A stretch of DNA of 64,000 bases, taken from Toxotes chatareus (taxonomy: Eukaryota > Chordata > Actinopteri > Toxotidae). Positions 62,591 to 64,000 of the stretch are shown one piece after another (position 1 is the stretch's first letter; each line of letters starts with the position of its first letter). The translations under genes were made by a program, and so were the position numbers. Below the pieces are notes generated by a model, which was not told the DNA's origin, ran no database searches, and saw only the letters and a program-made list of their open reading frames with translations. Location of the stretch: positions 26,702,643-26,766,642 of the forward strand of contig CM028883.1 of assembly GCA_016801885.1 (NCBI GenBank), in the 5' to 3' direction.

Positions 62591-62818
62591 CCGTTACAGC
62601 AGGAGCGTCCTCTCTTTCCGGAACTTCAGGCTGGATATTTTCGGAGGACCATTCCAAACCGAGGTTGGGCTGATGTCGACGTTTTAAGCAGCGGAGGTTC
62701 AGGTGGTTTTTAGACGGACGGATGGTCTGTGAATTCTGTCCTTCCCCGCCGCCTCCTCCGCACACTCGAACGGATGTATCCGATGTCCCAAAACACTGCT
62801 CAGCGTGCTCTACTAAAT
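62591..62818 (-). CDS. Candidate exon A, 228 bp
   Basis: An ACTTACAG acceptor at 62819-62822 and a CGG/GTGAGTC donor bound a 228-bp open block, phase 1 at both ends. It starts LVEHAEQCFGTSDTS, has a glycine-rich turn (VCGGGGGEG) and ends EVPEREDAPAVT. The ENIQPEVPERED segment resembles the ENIPPVRDTSD part of the 84-bp modules. No catalytic domain is visible. Confidence 0.45.
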
Positions 62819-62899
62819 CTGTAAGTATTTTTAGTGAGTGACCTGCCTACAGCTCTTTGTTGTCAACAGTTGATTTTTCTGATTCAGATAGTCTCTTAC

Positions 62900-62947
62900 C
62901 GCAGTCTGACTGCATTAAGTAGAGGCCTTCCAGCTCCTCTGGAGTCA
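62900..62947 (-). CDS. Candidate 48-bp upstream exon
   Basis: A small minus-strand block reads TPEELEGLYLMQSDC and ends TGCG/GTAAGAG. The partial codon joins in frame to the exon at 62591-62818. The proposed acceptor (TTAAAAG) is weak, so the start is uncertain. Confidence 0.35.
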
Positions 62948-63001
62948 CTTTTAACAAGACAAACCTTCGTTAAGTAATTTTAAAAATAAGTCGTTTAGCA
63001 C

Positions 63002-64000
63002 TTGTGTGGTGTTTGGGTCTGTGGGACCCGTTTTCATTTTTTATTTAAAGAAAAATGATACGATTATTTTTTCAAACTCAGACTCATTGGCCTTGGCTCA
63101 TTTTCTGTGAAGAACATATATCAAAACACATGTTCAATGACCACATACTGTACATCCCCCTACACACTTATATTACATACAGGATGTTCGGGTCCACTGG
63201 ACCCGGAGCTAATGAAAGTGTCGAAATTGTAGGTCCTGTTTACCTTCACTCTGTCCTCCTCCTGTCTGGGCCTGCTGTTAGTGTGTGTGTGAGTTTTGTG
63301 TGTCTGCCTAGGCTAGCTGCCATCAGGACAGTGTGGGACAAGTGGGTGCACTGCCTCCCCACCACCTAATGCTCACTATTGATGAGCAGCTATTTAGGGG
63401 CTGCTGCCCCCTTAGGCAGTATATACCATGTGCACAATATGAGCTGCCTGTGATGCCACTTTCTCATATGCTTGGAACTTACAAGTCATGTCATGTCATC
63501 ATCTGCCGCTTATCTGGGTCCAGGCCCAGTCCACAATGCACTGAAGTCCTACGGCTCCTCCCATAGGTGGTGGGCCCATGGGAGGCAGTACCGCCCAGAG
63601 TGGGGCTCAAACCCACGACCCTGAGAAGTCTCGTGCTCTACCAACTGAGCTAACCGGGCAGCAGAACTTACAAGCCTACACAGGGAAATCTGATGGAGGA
63701 GCCCCTGAGGAAAATCAAGAGTTATCCTGGACATGACTCAGGGAATCACTTGACACAACATCACATGCAACATTTTTTTTTACCTCGCACAAGCTGGGAT
63801 CGGAGCTCCGAGAGAGGAGGCTGACTATGGTGGGAACAATACGGAAAGACAAGTCTGAGCTCCTGCCTCAACTACTGACTACAAAGAACAGGCTTGTCAA
63901 TTCTTCCATGCTTGCGTATATGGCTAACACATCCCTGGTATCCTATGTGCCAAAGAAAGGCAAGAATGTGGTACTCATGAGTACACTGCACAGGGGTGGG
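63002..64000 (+). mobile_element. piggyBac-like element, 5' part, runs off window
   Basis: The left edge holds a quasi-palindrome GGGTCTGTGGGACCC (63015-63029), and a second palindrome CGGGTCCACTGGACCCG lies at 63189-63205, features of the ends of this fish piggyBac group. The transposase remnant on the plus strand reads RTVWDKWVHC near 63.32 kb and LTIDEQLFRGCCPLRQYIP near 63.4 kb. It is interrupted by a SINE, then continues with LTMVGTIRKDKSELLPQL near 63.84 kb and SYVPKKGKNVVLMSTLH at the window end. These match the conserved catalytic core of PGBD4-like enzymes. The N-terminal half appears deleted between 63.2 and 63.3 kb, and stops are present before the SINE. The true left boundary and TTAA were not fixed. 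Confidence 0.75.
63486..63663 (-). mobile_element. tRNA-Lys-derived SINE with 11-bp TSD
   Basis: The minus strand begins GCCCGGTTAGCTCAGTTGG (tRNA-like head 63592-63659, with A box TAGCTCAGTTGG and B box GGGTTTGAGCC) and continues into a tail ending gataagcggcagatgatgac with ATGAC repeats. The head closely follows tRNA-Lys but lacks about five bases of the anticodon loop. Identical GAACTTACAAG copies flank it (63475-63485 and 63664-63674), the signature of LINE-assisted insertion. It interrupts the piggyBac-like transposase, so it is the younger insertion. The internal promoter would be read by RNA polymerase III. Confidence 0.9.

Noticed and set aside
62449..62673. 74-codon plus-strand frame
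   Set aside because: It lies antisense to the better supported minus-strand exon at 62591-62818 and has no motif.
63592..63659. Functional tRNA-Lys gene
   Set aside because: The anticodon loop is shortened by about five bases, a SINE body follows and an 11-bp target duplication flanks the unit, so it is a SINE head.

Overview
The window reads as teleost fish (probably spiny-rayed) intergenic or intronic DNA. It is AT-rich, has long microsatellites, carries typical teleost dispersed repeats, and contains no convincing intact host protein gene. Almost every recognisable coding signal belongs to a decayed mobile element. I had no database access, so all family names come from motif recognition by eye.

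Layout. 1-24.0 kb: mostly unique sequence with an L2-like LINE reverse-transcriptase fragment on the minus strand (about 8.1-9.2 kb), a second on the plus strand (13.2-13.5 kb), and scattered repeat tails and microsatellites. 24-29 kb: a very short MITE-like hairpin, diverged tandem repeats, a Tc1-like transposase remnant (26.0-26.8 kb) and one orphan exon-like block (28.57-28.73 kb). 29-36 kb: a GA/CA microsatellite cluster, a hairpin at 31.8 kb and a third L2-like fragment (34.4-35.3 kb). 36-48 kb: a mariner remnant (36.4-37.0 kb), a LINE/SINE-type tail (38.5-38.8 kb), a piggyBac-like remnant (41.3-43.8 kb), a Tc1 remnant (45.9-46.1 kb), and a Tc1-like element holding a nested, internally deleted mariner (46.57-47.77 kb).

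48.99-51.07 kb is the best-defined element: a complete hAT transposon with matching terminal inverted repeats and a perfect 8-bp target-site duplication (CTATAGAC). Its transposase is broken by a stop, frameshifts and two in-frame deletions, one of which removes the expected catalytic TDGA motif.

57.6-62.95 kb is the most unusual region. It looks like a fossil Maverick/Polinton (adintovirus-like) element: the tail of a capsid-type gene on the plus strand, then on the minus strand an FtsK/A32-like packaging ATPase, then a multiply frameshifted protein-primed DNA polymerase B. Upstream of the polymerase lies a chain of small phase-1 exons with good splice sites, including two homologous 84-bp exons, which may be its 5' part.

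63.0-64.0 kb is the start of another piggyBac-like element running off the window. It is interrupted by a tRNA-Lys-derived SINE flanked by a perfect 11-bp target-site duplication.

The window is therefore a layered record of DNA transposons, LINEs and a virus-like giant transposon. The nesting order (hAT, mariner in Tc1, SINE in piggyBac) gives relative ages.
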